This document shows, piece by piece, positions 31,189 to 42,551 of a stretch of 64,000 nucleotides of DNA. This DNA is from Ilyonectria destructans (Eukaryota; Ascomycota; Sordariomycetes; Hypocreales; Nectriaceae), in contig JAHEWK010000036.1 of the NCBI GenBank assembly GCA_020740775.1, positions 278,493-342,492 on the forward strand, read 5' to 3'. Made by a program: the position numbers and the translations under genes. The number at the start of each line of letters is the position of its first letter. Positions within the stretch are counted from its first letter, which is position 1. The notes under the pieces were generated by a model that was not told the origin of the DNA, did no database searches, and saw only the letters and a list, made by a program, of their open reading frames with translations.

Positions 31189-33976
31189 ATGAGATTTCTA
31201 CACTGCCCGGTGGGGTTCTCCTCCATGAAGGCGGAGCAATGTCAGCACGGAGGAGGATCAACCCGGCCCCCCATGGCTGCGCCCCTCGTTGCCTTTCCTG
31301 AGTTCTTTATTATTAGTGTGCCTAAGAAGAAGCTTAAAAAAACACAGAACCTAGCTTCGTGGATATCATCACACGTGACGGAAATGAAGAGCTTCTTGAA
31401 AAAAGTCAGTCGCAAGAGAAAGGAGGACGAGCAGGCTTCTCGGCCGCCCGACATGACCCCAGGGCCTCCGCAGGCAGCATCAGCTTCAAAGCATCGTTCA
31501 CAGCTTTCAGAAAATTCCAAGCTGGCGCCAGCTTCGTTGCCCAGTCAGCAACCTTCTTCAAGAATCCCCCGACAAAAAGCGTCGGCTTCGAAGATTAGTC
31601 TGTGGCCTTCAAGGAACTCAAAGTCAGCGCCAACTTCGAATCCTGGTTCACAATCTCGTCAAGGACAACAGAGCAGTGGTCCTTCCCGGAGCCGGGATCA
31701 CCGTCTTCCAAGACCGACCATGCTAGACCTGGGGAACAACCTGTTCCTGACGTCACATGGTTCTCTCCAGGAGGCTTTAATGCTGATGAAACAACCGGCA
31801 ACAAGCCCCAAGTCACAGGACGCTGGCGACCTCATCGCCTTCTCAACGAATGACATTTGCCCCGTCTGTCGCAACTTCGATCCCCACCAATTTACGTCAG
31901 ACTGTGGTTCGCCGCTGGGACCGTGGGCCCCTCTGGAGTACGAAGTTCCCGAGGAGACGGTATCGGGGAGGATCGTCGTGAAGGACTCCAAAGACTTAAT
32001 CGCAGCCGCCGAGAGAGACTGTCTGTTCTGCCTCATGATCCGCGTGGGGCTGGGGACTACCCGCCCTGGGTGGGAGAAGGAGAACTCATACATGCACATC
32101 TACCTCGCAAATGGTCTGCCCTTGATTGTGCGCTTGGAATTTGGAGCAACGGCCGCGTTTAAGATTCCAAGGGAGCAGACGCTTAGTCTCGGCCTGGACG
32201 TGCCAGAAGATCAAGCCGATCCAGAGTATCTCGTCTCTTATCTGGAGGCTGGAAAAGAGCCTATAGAGATTGAGATCTATCGACCAGTAGTGCCTGCTGA
32301 CCAGCTAACCGTTGGTGGTGAGTTTTTCAGGAATAAACAAAGCTAAGATACAACTAGCTAATGAAAGATATCTAGATGTTGCTTTGGGGAAATTACTGCA
32401 GCATGTGGGCTTTGGGACACCCTTGGCGGAGCATTCTGGAGACAAACAGAGCATCGACTTCATCAAAGAAAAGATTGGGACTTGTGTCAACCAGCACAAG
32501 TGCGGGCAAGACGGGGCCGTACCTACGCTGCCAGACCGCGTCCTCTGGATCGAAGCCAACAACGCTAGCACCATCAAGCTTCTGGAACCAAAGAACATTC
32601 GCGCGCCGTTTGTTGCGCTCAGCTACTGCTGGGGCCCCACGGATGCGCAGACATTCATGACGACAGCGAACACGCTCAAGGCTATGAAGAATAGCATCGA
32701 GTACCGTGGCTTACCGCCCCTCTTCCAAGACGTAGTTGATGTAGTGCGACGGCTCGGAATCGAATATCTCTGGATAGATCGACTTTGCATCATACAGGGC
32801 GACGACGCTGACTTTCGCACTCAAGCCCCCAAGATGGGCGAAATCTACGGAAACGCTACGGTGACGATTGCGGCTGCTTCTGCTACGACGGAGAACGATC
32901 GTATCTTGTTGAAGCGGAGCGATAGAATGGTATCTGGCGATATGGGCATAGATGTCAGTAACTTTGGCTCCATGAAGCTCTCGTTTCGGGAAGTGTCGCA
33001 TGAAGTAGGCAAGGAACACTCTGGGGGCGACTATGGCAAGATGTCGACGAGGGCCTGGATCTGGCAAGAACGTCTCCTTGCGGCGAGGACTGTCTTCTTC
33101 ACACCCAGGGCGCTCAAATTCGAATGCCGCTGCCACTCTTTTTGGGAGGGATCTGATGAGGACCACGCCTGCCACTCCTGGTCTGCGAAGCTGGACAAGA
33201 TGGATCTGGTCTCCTGGACGATCCTGGTGGAGGAGTTCATGCGTAGAGACATCACGCGCCCGTCCGACCGTCTACCGGCCATGGAAACCGTCATGAAGCG
33301 CGTCGAGAAGAACACAGGATGGACGCCGTGCTGGGGCCTGTGGACCAACAGCATGATCGAAGGCCTGGCTTGGTCATCATATGGACCACTGAGGCAAGAC
33401 GCCCACCAGTGTCGGATGAACCCAGGACACTACGCCCCAACGTGGAGCTGGGCCAGCGTGGACGGCCCGATTGACTACTCGGCGATGCAGCCGGCTCCGT
33501 TGATGGGCTCCGTGCGGTGGGATCTGGAATGTCGCAGCCTAGACAGCGTGTCCGGTCTGGCCCGCTTCTACGGGCACCTCATCCTGCTCAATATCCACGC
33601 CAAGGTTGAGCGCCAAAAAAACCCGCCGCCCGGACAGCCCCAGTTCAACTACGAATACAAGGTGACGAGGGGTACAAGCGAAGATGAGGGCCTCGTGGTC
33701 ACACCAGATGTTCCCCTGAAGCCGGGGAGCGGCGTGTTCAACGGCCAGGCGTTCTCGTCGGCTATGCGAGTTCCGTACGGGGAGGCAATTCCGACCGAGA
33801 CATGGAGCTCTACTTGTGCGTGCATGTTGGTCGGCAACAAGAAGCAGGGGGCCGTTGTCTTGTTCTTGGGCCATTCGTTGCGCCATTCCGGCACTTGGGA
33901 ACGGATTGGCATGGGGAGTGGACTCAACACCGCTGCGTTTAGGAACTCTCCAAGACAACTCATCAACGTTAGCTGA
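31189..33976 (+). CDS. HET (heterokaryon incompatibility) domain protein, two exons
   Basis: HET-domain proteins trigger cell death after fusion of genetically unlike hyphae. Exons are 31,189-32,317 and 32,376-33,976, joined over a 58-nt intron (GTGAGT...GCTAAT...CTAG); the product is 909 aa. The first about 190 residues are low-complexity, rich in S, K, P and Q. CPVC, C and CLFC groups follow at about 225-290. The HET core starts at APFVALSYCWGP (about residue 453) and contains LPPLFQDVVDVVRRLGIEYL, LWIDRLCIIQGDD, MGEIYGNATVTIAAASA and later STRAWIWQERLLAAR. All core motifs are present. The upstream ATG choice is the first in frame. The neighbour at 34,098 encodes ankyrin repeats. Splicing is inferred from frame and consensus. 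Confidence 0.85.
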
Positions 33977-34097
33977 TGACTCTTGTTGTACCGGTAAGTC
34001 ACGGGTGTTAGACAATCGAGTTGGTGGCAAAGCCCGAGTCCTACAGACCAAAATCAAGGGAATTGATATAGCGGCATGACTATTTTAATACAGAGGC

Positions 34098-34781
34098 ATG
34101 ACTCTTACAGCGGCATGGCCTTTACATCATATGATTGCAGGCAATTTCTTCGAGACTAATTTTTACGCATTCAAGGATTCGCTTGCCAGCGTCCTTCGAG
34201 AGGCCCCGGATCTTATACACCAGACGGATGACCGTGGGCAGACGCCCCTACACTATGCCGTCTCCCGCGCCGACACATCGAGAGATACACGCACAGCACA
34301 GGCCCTTCTGTCAGCAGGGGCCGATCCCCTTGTTGTTGACAAAAACGACAACAGCCTCCTTCATGTCCTCGCCAAGAGCCTAGTCGCCCCCGCTCAACTA
34401 GATCTATTCCAGGACCTAGCGAGACGAGGTGCAGACAAAAATGGACGCAATAAAGGTGGCGAAACACCGCTCTTTATATTCTCCAAGCATGACAAGTCGC
34501 AACCTAAAGGTGTTCATAATGATGAGTGGCAAGATGTGTCACATAAAGATGCATTACTGATGCTGCATGAGCTGGGGGCCGATTTCTTTACCAGAGACGC
34601 CAAGGGCCGCGGTCTGCTGCACGTAGCGGCCAGGATGGATGTCGAGTGGTTCCAGGAGCTGATGGACGAAGGTCTTGATGCCATGCTGGAGGATGAGGCG
34701 CAGCAGACGCCTATTGATGTTGCTGCTGTGTCTGGAAACCAGAAAGTCTTGCAGTTGTTTGAGAAGAATGGCCGGAAGTAG
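34098..34781 (+). CDS. Ankyrin-repeat protein, possibly a truncated tail
   Basis: 227 aa, starting MTLTAAWPLHHMIAGNFFET. It contains three to four ankyrin units: DDRGQTPLHYAVSRA, ALLSAGADPLVVDKNDNSLL, LARRGADKNGRNKGGETPLF, and DAKGRGLLHVAARM with QQTPIDVAAVSGN. No signal peptide, membrane segment or enzymatic domain is seen. The short length and lack of an N-terminal effector domain suggest it may be the end of a longer gene. It starts 121 bp after the HET gene in the same direction. Confidence 0.6.
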   Translation: MTLTAAWPLHHMIAGNFFETNFYAFKDSLASVLREAPDLIHQTDDRGQTPLHYAVSRADTSRDTRTAQALLSAGADPLVVDKNDNSLLHVLAKSLVAPAQLDLFQDLARRGADKNGRNKGGETPLFIFSKHDKSQPKGVHNDEWQDVSHKDALLMLHELGADFFTRDAKGRGLLHVAARMDVEWFQELMDEGLDAMLEDEAQQTPIDVAAVSGNQKVLQLFEKNGRK

Positions 34782-35399
34782 ACGGTAGCCTGATGCTGCA
34801 TGGGGAGATGTAGGCAGATGAAGACTGAGTGGGAAGAAGCTTGTTCATCAATCTTGCGTCGCGGAGGTGGTTGCTAGAGGCAACCTCGGTCTAGCTCTTA
34901 CATCCAACTTCAAACGAAGAATGCGTCGCTGTGGCAGATTTTTGGTGGACTTAATTGCGTTTCCTACCGTTTCAGAACACACGTGCCAACCCTCAACCCG
35001 AAGCCCAACATTGCTATGGGCATGATGGATCTCAAAGGGTGTAAAATTTACCCGCAACCCCGTCGGAGTTGAGCAGTTTACGCTCGCCAATTGGTTTCTC
35101 CGTCTTTTTTAGGCGATTCTGTTTCAACCTGGCAACGAAATAGTATAGTATTTACAGGGGACAATATGGAACGAGCTTGGTGAAATTATCTGCCAGGTAA
35201 CATCTCAGAGAGAGCCGTGTGATGAGACGGAAGTGGAAGCGTTCCTTGAGGGTTAGGTATAGGGAGGAGTCCAAAGAACCAACTGAAATTAATATGAAAA
35301 TACTATCTCGATACAATAGTTGAGAATAATGATCAGATAATATGAAGTGAATATCGACACCTAAACAACGCACCTTTTTCCAATTGGACCGGATTATTA
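34782..35399. other. Intergenic region between convergent ankyrin and galactose oxidase genes
   Basis: Non-coding. It probably holds both 3' UTRs. No repeat or RNA gene was recognised. Confidence 0.6.
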
Positions 35400-37433
35400 T
35401 TAATTTGTCACCTTGATAGTAGTGGCAACACTCGGTACCCCCGCCGAGTTCAGCACAAAAAGCATCCAGTATCCCGGCAGAGCAATTCCCGGGTCATTCG
35501 GAATTTTGAATGAATACCTGTTTGTCCCAGCGTTCGCCAATGTCAGAGCAATACGTCGCTGGTCAGTGTTGACCGTGTGTGTCGCAGTCCCATATCGAAT
35601 CAATGAAGCCCGGTTAATCGGACCGCTCGTGGTAAAATTAATAGTGCTGCCCACTTTCGCGGTCTTAGTTGAAGTGCTCGAGATTCTTGGTCGAGTTGCT
35701 AGGTTGCCGTTGTTATCGTAGAGATAATTCGGTGTGAAAATTTGAGCATCAAAGTGGTTTGTCGTGCAAGCGCCACACAGTCCCCCGCCGCCATTGAATA
35801 CCCTTCCATCCGGTAGCAGCAACGAGATACTATGGTAGACTCGGATGATTGAGTTTCTTTGCTGCTTGATGAAGGTATTAGAGGCGGGGAGGTATAGCTC
35901 GGGCTCAAGTTGGGGGGTCGAATCTGCAAAAGGCTGGGAATGTTGCTGGCCTCCGGTAATAAAGACGGTTCCGTCAGGGAGCACAACTGAGGTGTGAAAG
36001 ATGCGAGGATGTAATCCTTGGCCATTGCCGGCCGAAGCTGTTTGGGCGGTACTTCCAGGCTCGCCGATTGTGATGATGTGTGCATTAGCTGTGGAATCAG
36101 CATACCGGTAATCAGGGGAGCCGCCAAAGGTCAGGATCTTGCCCTTGACCGCATCATACATGACCGAATTTCCACACATTGAATCTGGGTCAACTTTGCC
36201 ACCTGCTTGTCGTTTACCAGCGGGCTTCACATCGCCATTGGTTCCGCTCGTGTAATACCAGTTCATCGCAGTGCTTGGGCCGGCTTGGAAGACGGTTCCT
36301 TTCTTCCAGCCAAATAACCATGCGTGGTTATCGGCGCGATAGATGCCTTCTTTATCAGCCGTAAGCATTGGCTGAACAAGGGCCGCTGGGAGCAAAGTCC
36401 ATTTTTTCAACTTTGGATCGTAGATTTCACCGTTTTTCCCTCCCCTGGGACCACTCCAAGAACCGCCAATTGTAAACACACGGCCGTCGGATGTTGTGGC
36501 AGACGATTGATACCCGCGTGCAATGTTCATCTCCGGGCCTGTGGTCCAAGTGTCGCTGGGAGAATCGTAGAGGCTTGTTTTTTTGGCGTCATTTCCGCCG
36601 GTCACCACAATCTGCCCATCACCGTCCATAGAAATGCCCGGGCAGAACATGTCGTGGTGAGTGAGGGTAATATTGCGTGGAGTAATGATGCCAGTAGCTG
36701 GGTCCCAGACGGAGCTCAGCGTCAAGCCACCACCGGGTGTAGGATGGTGGAAATCATCATAGAGGAAGGAAGACCAAACAACCACCCTGCCGCTTGTTGG
36801 CTCAACTGCACCGGCCACAGGGACGACGGGGAAGTCAAGAGTAGGGCCCCAACGTCCTAGTCCGGGCTTTGAGGCGCTGAAAGAGGAGGCTGCGTAGACG
36901 TTAAGTTCCGCGATGCTGATCCAAGGGTTGTCGTGTGCTTCGGAGATGGCAACCAGGCGCACATAGCGGGCAGGCTGTGGTTCGAAATTGGCGAATTTCT
37001 CGGTTTTATCGGCCCACCATGTTCCTGTCGCAACAGGGGACCCCCAGTTCTTCCCGTCCGTGCTGAGGAACACGTCATGGCGCCCTATCCAGTTGCGAAA
37101 GTTGCTGTCCTGGCGAGGAAGCTGAGAGACTCCATTGATATTCTGGACGGCTTTCATGTCGACCGTGATGGCGTGCGGAGGCCTCGGGTTGGTATTGCCC
37201 CAAGGGGTATGCCAGAAAGATTTTGAGTTGCCATCAATAGCTTTGGAACATTCGTTGCCTGGATGCTGGCTGGAGCAGGTCACCGCCCAGTTTTTGCGGT
37301 CAATGGGAATACCCTGGGGGGGAGATGCTTTGAACTTCCCAGGTTGTGGCCCAGGAGTTTCGGGAATGTCAACTGCACTGGTGGCATCCAAAAGGCTGCC
37401 GAGGCACAGAGCCAAGGCCCAAATGTTCTTCAT
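35400..37433 (-). CDS. gaoA: Galactose oxidase, secreted copper radical enzyme
   Basis: Oxidises the C6 hydroxyl of galactose to an aldehyde, releasing hydrogen peroxide outside the cell. One intronless frame of 677 aa from the ATG at 37,433, close to the 680-aa Fusarium precursor. Order: signal peptide (MKNIWALALCLGSLLDATSA), short pro-region, N-terminal F5/8-type carbohydrate-binding domain (about residues 45-190; SSQHPGNECSKAIDGNSKSF), seven-bladed kelch propeller, C-terminal Ig-like domain. All active-site residues are visible: the cross-linked Cys in DMFCPG, Tyr in RGYQSS, Trp in GGSWSGP, the Tyr-His pair in RVYHS, and His in TATHTVN, which is 59 residues from the end exactly as in the Fusarium enzyme. 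The gene is intact. Confidence 0.95.
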   Translation of the reverse strand: MKNIWALALCLGSLLDATSAVDIPETPGPQPGKFKASPPQGIPIDRKNWAVTCSSQHPGNECSKAIDGNSKSFWHTPWGNTNPRPPHAITVDMKAVQNINGVSQLPRQDSNFRNWIGRHDVFLSTDGKNWGSPVATGTWWADKTEKFANFEPQPARYVRLVAISEAHDNPWISIAELNVYAASSFSASKPGLGRWGPTLDFPVVPVAGAVEPTSGRVVVWSSFLYDDFHHPTPGGGLTLSSVWDPATGIITPRNITLTHHDMFCPGISMDGDGQIVVTGGNDAKKTSLYDSPSDTWTTGPEMNIARGYQSSATTSDGRVFTIGGSWSGPRGGKNGEIYDPKLKKWTLLPAALVQPMLTADKEGIYRADNHAWLFGWKKGTVFQAGPSTAMNWYYTSGTNGDVKPAGKRQAGGKVDPDSMCGNSVMYDAVKGKILTFGGSPDYRYADSTANAHIITIGEPGSTAQTASAGNGQGLHPRIFHTSVVLPDGTVFITGGQQHSQPFADSTPQLEPELYLPASNTFIKQQRNSIIRVYHSISLLLPDGRVFNGGGGLCGACTTNHFDAQIFTPNYLYDNNGNLATRPRISSTSTKTAKVGSTINFTTSGPINRASLIRYGTATHTVNTDQRRIALTLANAGTNRYSFKIPNDPGIALPGYWMLFVLNSAGVPSVATTIKVTN

Positions 37434-38922
37434 GGCTGAGAGAGTCACAAAAACGGAAAGAAGAAGAAAGGGAAGGATAGAAGGATTCAATTGAATACTT
37501 AGTTATTTTATATAAAACCGTGGACGGCTGAGTGCTGCTCGCCCTGTTTCCCCACCATGTAGCCATCCATGATAAAGTTTTCAACGGTTGATAAACGTAG
37601 AGACAGGGATCTGAGCCTCGGATCTGCAGCACCGATGCAGGTATCGTTGATGTATCGTTGAGCCGTCAGTTGCGGCGTTTACATTTTGGGAATTGAATCC
37701 AACCATTCGTCAGCTCCGTGCAGAGAGGTTCCGCACACACGTTTCGGATTTCCACTTTGGCTGGGCCATTGTATGCATCTTTTTTCAGTCAATCACAATC
37801 TTTTTTACGATGCAGCCACACACAGGTTGGGTAGGTTCCATTATTTACCAAGCCTTCATCATCGGGAAGATCATGTGGCCAGCTGTGGCTACCCTTCAAT
37901 CTAGTGCCGAGATTCCGTGTTCAGATGCACGTGTCGAGCTGGCATGGGCTGAGGATGACATGTGCTGGGAGGAGAAGAGATGGGAACCACCCGGACTGTT
38001 TGGATGCATGTGGCTTTACACGTTGTGCCATCCGGGACGAGGAGTCCACATATGCACTACGATAATTTGAAATGAAAGGGGAGAGTGCGTTTACGAGTCC
38101 AGTAAAGGCGGCACGACATGATGTGATCTGCTTCTAGAACGATATCCAATGGTAGCGGGCTGTATCTTAAGGTCAACACCCTCCTATTCAATACCTGCTA
38201 CTGTCCATTTTTTCACAGCCCAACGTAATTTCACTCCGATCAGGTGCGACGGACGCAGGGCCCAAAGGTCTCTGCCCATGTTATCAACGCCACAGCCCTG
38301 CATCCTTGCTCTCCAGAGGAACGCTCACCTGATGCCTCTATACGGATAACTTTAGGAGTTATAGGGGAAGCTTGTTGGGAGCCTGCAAAAAGCCACTGGC
38401 GTGTAGCAGTACCGTATCGAATTGGGTTGAAGGATGCCTCGTATTTAGTCTGCTCGTGGCGCTGTTGTTGGTTTTTGGGGCAACACGCTACCCCTGTAAA
38501 AGCCAAAAAATACTCAAATAGCCGCCCCTCATTTGTCAAGTTTAACGGGAAGGTGGGGATGTGGGTACGCTAAGGTAGGTGATCGAGACCTGCTGATCAG
38601 AGCGGGGAAGATGAATGGTAAGGATCTTGGTGATTTTGTAGGTCAGATAACGTCATAAACGGTCATTTCGTCAGGTCTGTGTGCATGTGTCGTCATCTGC
38701 TTTTAAAGTTGTTCCTAAAATGCTTGCCTCAGACGATACATCTTGGTGATTTCGGAGCAGACTTTCTATGACCGCCTTCTATTTGCAAGCGTTAGTCGTC
38801 AATGTATACCGTTGGAAATCGCGGCCCTATCCCTTTGACTGTCGTAGGACTATCCTTTAAGTGCCATAAGGGCATACTTGCGCTAGTAGCAGGTATCTAG
38901 TCTAACGAAAATGATATAAATA
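37434..38922. other. Intergenic region between galactose oxidase and the MULE
   Basis: The right part of 37,434-37,560 should hold the galactose oxidase promoter (TTATATAAAA near 37,506). Two plus-strand frames at 37,693-38,070 and 38,244-38,573 resemble nothing I know and I do not call them. The last 350 bp are AT-rich and featureless. Confidence 0.5.
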
Positions 38923-39210
38923 AAGGCAATTGCTAGGGACGCATGACGTTTTGCTAGGGACGCATGATCTTACGGACGCATGACTTTTCTACCCCTCTCA
39001 TTGGCTCAAAAAATGTCTACTCCACATGTACACACAAACCAAAGGCGGTGAAGCCATCCAACTAACAGTAGTTATACCCGTACTAAATCCATAGATGAAA
39101 CAACAAATACCATTTCTTCATCTGATATCTGATGAAATATATTTTCCTATCCCTTCCTCCCTTACTAGATGAAATAAGCTTATTCTTTATATGTTTCTAT
39201 TAAATATTAA

Positions 39211-39500
39211 TACTACCAGGTTGTCTTAGGGCTGTATAACAATAGTATCATCAGGTTTTCTTAGGACTGCTGATGCGAATATACCGCGGAGGTCACATAA
39301 AGTGAAGTTGTCATGTAGATGTAGAAAGATGGATGACGAGCTAAGACTACAGTTGAGGACGGGAGCATAAGGTCTCCTTCCTCACGTGATGTTACATATA
39401 ATGCCAGTCTTAAGCACCAGGCCCAAGACTGGTTTTTCACGTATCAACTGCACAGCGATAGTACCATCAGGTCATATTATCCTAAGACAACCTAATAGTA
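39211..39500. mobile_element. Small inverted-repeat element nested in the left arm of the MULE
   Basis: The ends TACTACCAGGTTGTCTTAGG (39,211-39,230) and its inverted partner (39,481-39,500) match in 18 of 20 positions. The inner 13 bp AGGTTGTCTTAGG are perfect. A further internal copy, CAGGTTTTCTTAGG, lies at 39,252-39,265, and ATAGTATCATCAGG recurs near 39,459 as ATAGTACCATCAGG. Non-coding; MITE-like. Confidence 0.6.
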
Positions 39501-39635
39501 CTATCACTACATTATGATTGTATGTGATTGAGTGTAATAGTATAATTTCAATCACTAGTAATTGAATTTTCAGCTCAACTACAAGGGATCAAAATCCTAC
39601 TATTTCTACCTATACCCAGTAATTCTAACATGATA

Positions 39636-42551
39636 TCACTCCTCATCACTGCTTATCAGCTCCCATTGACTTCTTGTTCTACGGATATTCGGCTGCAGTC
39701 TTCGCCCAGTAGCTCGTACCCCAGTGAGTTGTCCAGGACCAAGTACAGCTGACTGGCTGCGGGTTACTCGTGCAACTGACCTACCTTGCTGGCTTGTCTC
39801 TTGTTCGATCCTTGCTAACGTAGATTGATTTCGGCTTCCCACTGTCCGACCTCGCTTACGCTTTGCTACCTGCCTTACCACTTGGCTTGCTGATGTATCG
39901 GTAGGTGTCTCAGTATTGGCCAGCTGGGATTGAATGTCCATACTAATAGCCAGGGTTGAGGGCATGGCTTGTGGTGTATTTCTTGGGCGGCCACGAAGAG
40001 ATAAAGTAATCTTGGGGTCGAGGATACGACGATACGGATCTCTTGATGATGATTCTCTTAGTCGCCAGTGTGGATGGACTTCCCACTTTGTAAACTGTAT
40101 ACCTGAACCCAGCTTCTCATAAATTGTGTGAGAACACGGGATGCCAAGCTCTGTTGAGATATAACAGTTACTGCCACAGTCTTGAAGAGGGGTTGGAAAG
40201 GGGTTCCTTGCAGTTGGCATTGCCTTGCGTGCAATGCGATACTGTCTCTGTATTAAGGACAGGCCTTTTGAAGAGATCATTGTCCGTAGTTCGCCGAGGT
40301 ACTCTGAACTTGGTCCAGTAAGGTCACGTGCAGTAAGCACTTCGTCTGCTGCACACTTATCTAAGAAGTTGCGCTCTTGATCCCTTATCATATCCTGCAT
40401 TGCCTCAACGAGACGAAAGAGGTTGCTCATGCCATTAAGCAAATAGCTTTTGACATTATTATTGCTTGCTTCCGTGCCAGATGTGACACGAATACCGAAA
40501 TTACGGTATGTCTTGATGAAGCAGCGGGCCCATTGAGCTCTTACAGGCATGTAAGTACCATATAAGTAACGCAAGATTGGTCGTTGATCATCAAACTCCT
40601 TGCATAGCATTTTCCAAGCCTCCTCATGAGCTGCCTCATCATCAGCAAACAGTACAACCTTCCACATCTGGAAGATACCCCGATAGGTATGAGGAATCTT
40701 GTCGGTTGTTGAATTGTCAACCAGTGCTCGATCATTTAAGCTGAGTTGAGTTTCATACTGAGGGGACTTTTCAACATCGCTGATATCTGAGCTGCTAGTA
40801 GGCTCAGAAGTCTTAAGCCATTTCTGCTTTGACTTAAGAAGGACATTTGAGTTGATATGGTGGATGCACAATTGCTGCTGTGACTTGGGAAACTGATCGT
40901 CTAGTGCTGCCTTCATTGCCTTATCAAAGTCTGTGATGATAATAGTTGGGTCTTTGATAGATTGCTCATCAATCAGCTGTCGAAAGCCCTCTGCAAGGAA
41001 TTGGAATCCTTCCCTTCTCTCATTATCAATCAGACCAAACGCAGCATTGAAGACAGTCCCCAAACATGTTTGCCCTGTTGCTTGGAAAAGAGGCAGCTTG
41101 AATCGATTGGTATTGTATGTATTATCGAAGCTGATGACCTCTGGAAAGCGCTTCCACATCTGAAGGCAATAAGGGAAGGTCCATATTAAGCCAACAACTC
41201 GATTTGGCTCATCATCTGCCCACTTTACCAAGTAGAGGATTCCACTCTCATCGAAAAGCTTGATAAGTGCTGCAGCAGAGGTATACCCATTCAACTTATC
41301 GCGATTGATCGTGACTCGGGCATTGTAGATATCCTTTTGAGTGAAACTGGTATCTGGGTGCTGATCTTTGACAACGGCTTGTACATCGCGAGCACGCACA
41401 CCAACCCGTCGACTTGTAGCTTCAATAGTGGCCTTGATAGATGAAGTCAGTCGTCGATGGGTAGGGTGTGCTGATGGGGTGAGACTGGGTCCATGGTTGT
41501 GTTCGCTGTGTTCTATATTTGGGTGCTTTCGTAAGAACCACTTCCCCTCTTCTAGGGCTTCAGCAATAACCTTCCATTTACAGCCGCATTTTCGAGACTT
41601 CCGCTGTCGCAATCCAACTCCTCTGGTATATCTTGGTTGTCCAAATCGATCACATTGAAATGTATATCTGATTATCCGACCCTGATATTGATATCCATTA
41701 TATCGAACAATGCCAAATCCATGCTCCTTAGCAAAGGTGTTGATTGTGTTGAAGAGAGTCTCTGCATCTGGGGCAGCATCACCTAGAATAGGGGGGTTGG
41801 GTATTGGCTCTGGCTCTGGCGAGATCGAAGATTGTATAGATATATTGGGAGGTGTAGTCACAGGAGGACTTGATGTTGATTGTGGATTTCGTGGCGGAGA
41901 GTATGGAGGAGGGGGTTCATAAGCTCCTGGGCTAAGTGGCGACCAGCCCCATCTCTCCCGCCACTGGTGTACACGTTCATATTGACGGGTGAGGTCGAGT
42001 GTAAGGCGCCGACCTTCTCCAATGACCTCTTGTACAAGCTTTAGAGCAGACTGAAACTCAGCTTTAGTTGCTTGAGGGGGTCCTTGTATTGAAGATGTTG
42101 AAGATGGTGGAGAGCTGGGTGTAGGGGATGAAGAAGATGATAATGAATATGGGTATTCACCCGGAATCAGTTCTGTTACTCGACGAACAGATGATGATAC
42201 CAGGGTGAGGTCGGTGTTGAAATAAATCTCGTGATCGTTACGCATCGACCAGGTCGACTCATTCATGCCTCGCTGGCCATGTGGTCTGGGGACATCAGAG
42301 AACCTTTGCGGGTATGATGCGAAGAGATTATCGAGGGCATTATCGTCTCCAATACCGTAGAATGGAGAGATGCTGCTTGCTATTGTCGAACGACTCGAAG
42401 GGCGCGATGGACTCGGTAGGTCGGCTTCGCGCTCGACGCGACGGCGCTTCGAAGGGATCAATTGATCGCTGGGGCTCGGGCTTCGGCTTCGACTTCGGGA
42501 TCTTCGAGGCCTAAGATCCTGCTCAGGGTGGGTATGTGGTTGACTTGGCAT
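39636..42551 (-). CDS. MULE transposase with FAR1-type DNA-binding domain (971 aa)
   Basis: DDE transposase of the surrounding element. The N-terminus is an RS-rich basic stretch (RRSRSRSRSPSPS, then SKRRRVER). A FAR1/WRKY-GCM1-like zinc domain lies at about residues 270-365 (FQCDRFGQPRYTRG, SRKCGCKWKV, HSEHNHG). The MULE core follows with D in FDNTYNTNRFKLPL, D in TDFDKAMKAALDDQFP, LCIHHINSNV, and E in VTSGTEASNNNVKSYL. A SWIM-type zinc motif (CGSNCYISTELGIPCSHTIY) and an AT-hook-like KRKRGRTVGS close the protein. Single intact frame from the ATG at 42,551, so the element may be autonomous. Confidence 0.9.
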   Translation of the reverse strand: MPSQPHTHPEQDLRPRRSRSRSRSPSPSDQLIPSKRRRVEREADLPSPSRPSSRSTIASSISPFYGIGDDNALDNLFASYPQRFSDVPRPHGQRGMNESTWSMRNDHEIYFNTDLTLVSSSVRRVTELIPGEYPYSLSSSSSPTPSSPPSSTSSIQGPPQATKAEFQSALKLVQEVIGEGRRLTLDLTRQYERVHQWRERWGWSPLSPGAYEPPPPYSPPRNPQSTSSPPVTTPPNISIQSSISPEPEPIPNPPILGDAAPDAETLFNTINTFAKEHGFGIVRYNGYQYQGRIIRYTFQCDRFGQPRYTRGVGLRQRKSRKCGCKWKVIAEALEEGKWFLRKHPNIEHSEHNHGPSLTPSAHPTHRRLTSSIKATIEATSRRVGVRARDVQAVVKDQHPDTSFTQKDIYNARVTINRDKLNGYTSAAALIKLFDESGILYLVKWADDEPNRVVGLIWTFPYCLQMWKRFPEVISFDNTYNTNRFKLPLFQATGQTCLGTVFNAAFGLIDNERREGFQFLAEGFRQLIDEQSIKDPTIIITDFDKAMKAALDDQFPKSQQQLCIHHINSNVLLKSKQKWLKTSEPTSSSDISDVEKSPQYETQLSLNDRALVDNSTTDKIPHTYRGIFQMWKVVLFADDEAAHEEAWKMLCKEFDDQRPILRYLYGTYMPVRAQWARCFIKTYRNFGIRVTSGTEASNNNVKSYLLNGMSNLFRLVEAMQDMIRDQERNFLDKCAADEVLTARDLTGPSSEYLGELRTMISSKGLSLIQRQYRIARKAMPTARNPFPTPLQDCGSNCYISTELGIPCSHTIYEKLGSGIQFTKWEVHPHWRLRESSSRDPYRRILDPKITLSLRGRPRNTPQAMPSTLAISMDIQSQLANTETPTDTSASQVVRQVAKRKRGRTVGSRNQSTLARIEQETSQQGRSVARVTRSQSAVLGPGQLTGVRATGRRLQPNIRRTRSQWELISSDEE

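Noticed and set aside
37693..38070. 125-aa plus-strand ORF with hydrophobic stretches (GWAIVCIFFQSITIFF)
   Set aside because: Could be a membrane peptide, but there is no family match, no supporting context, and the frame is of chance length for this composition.
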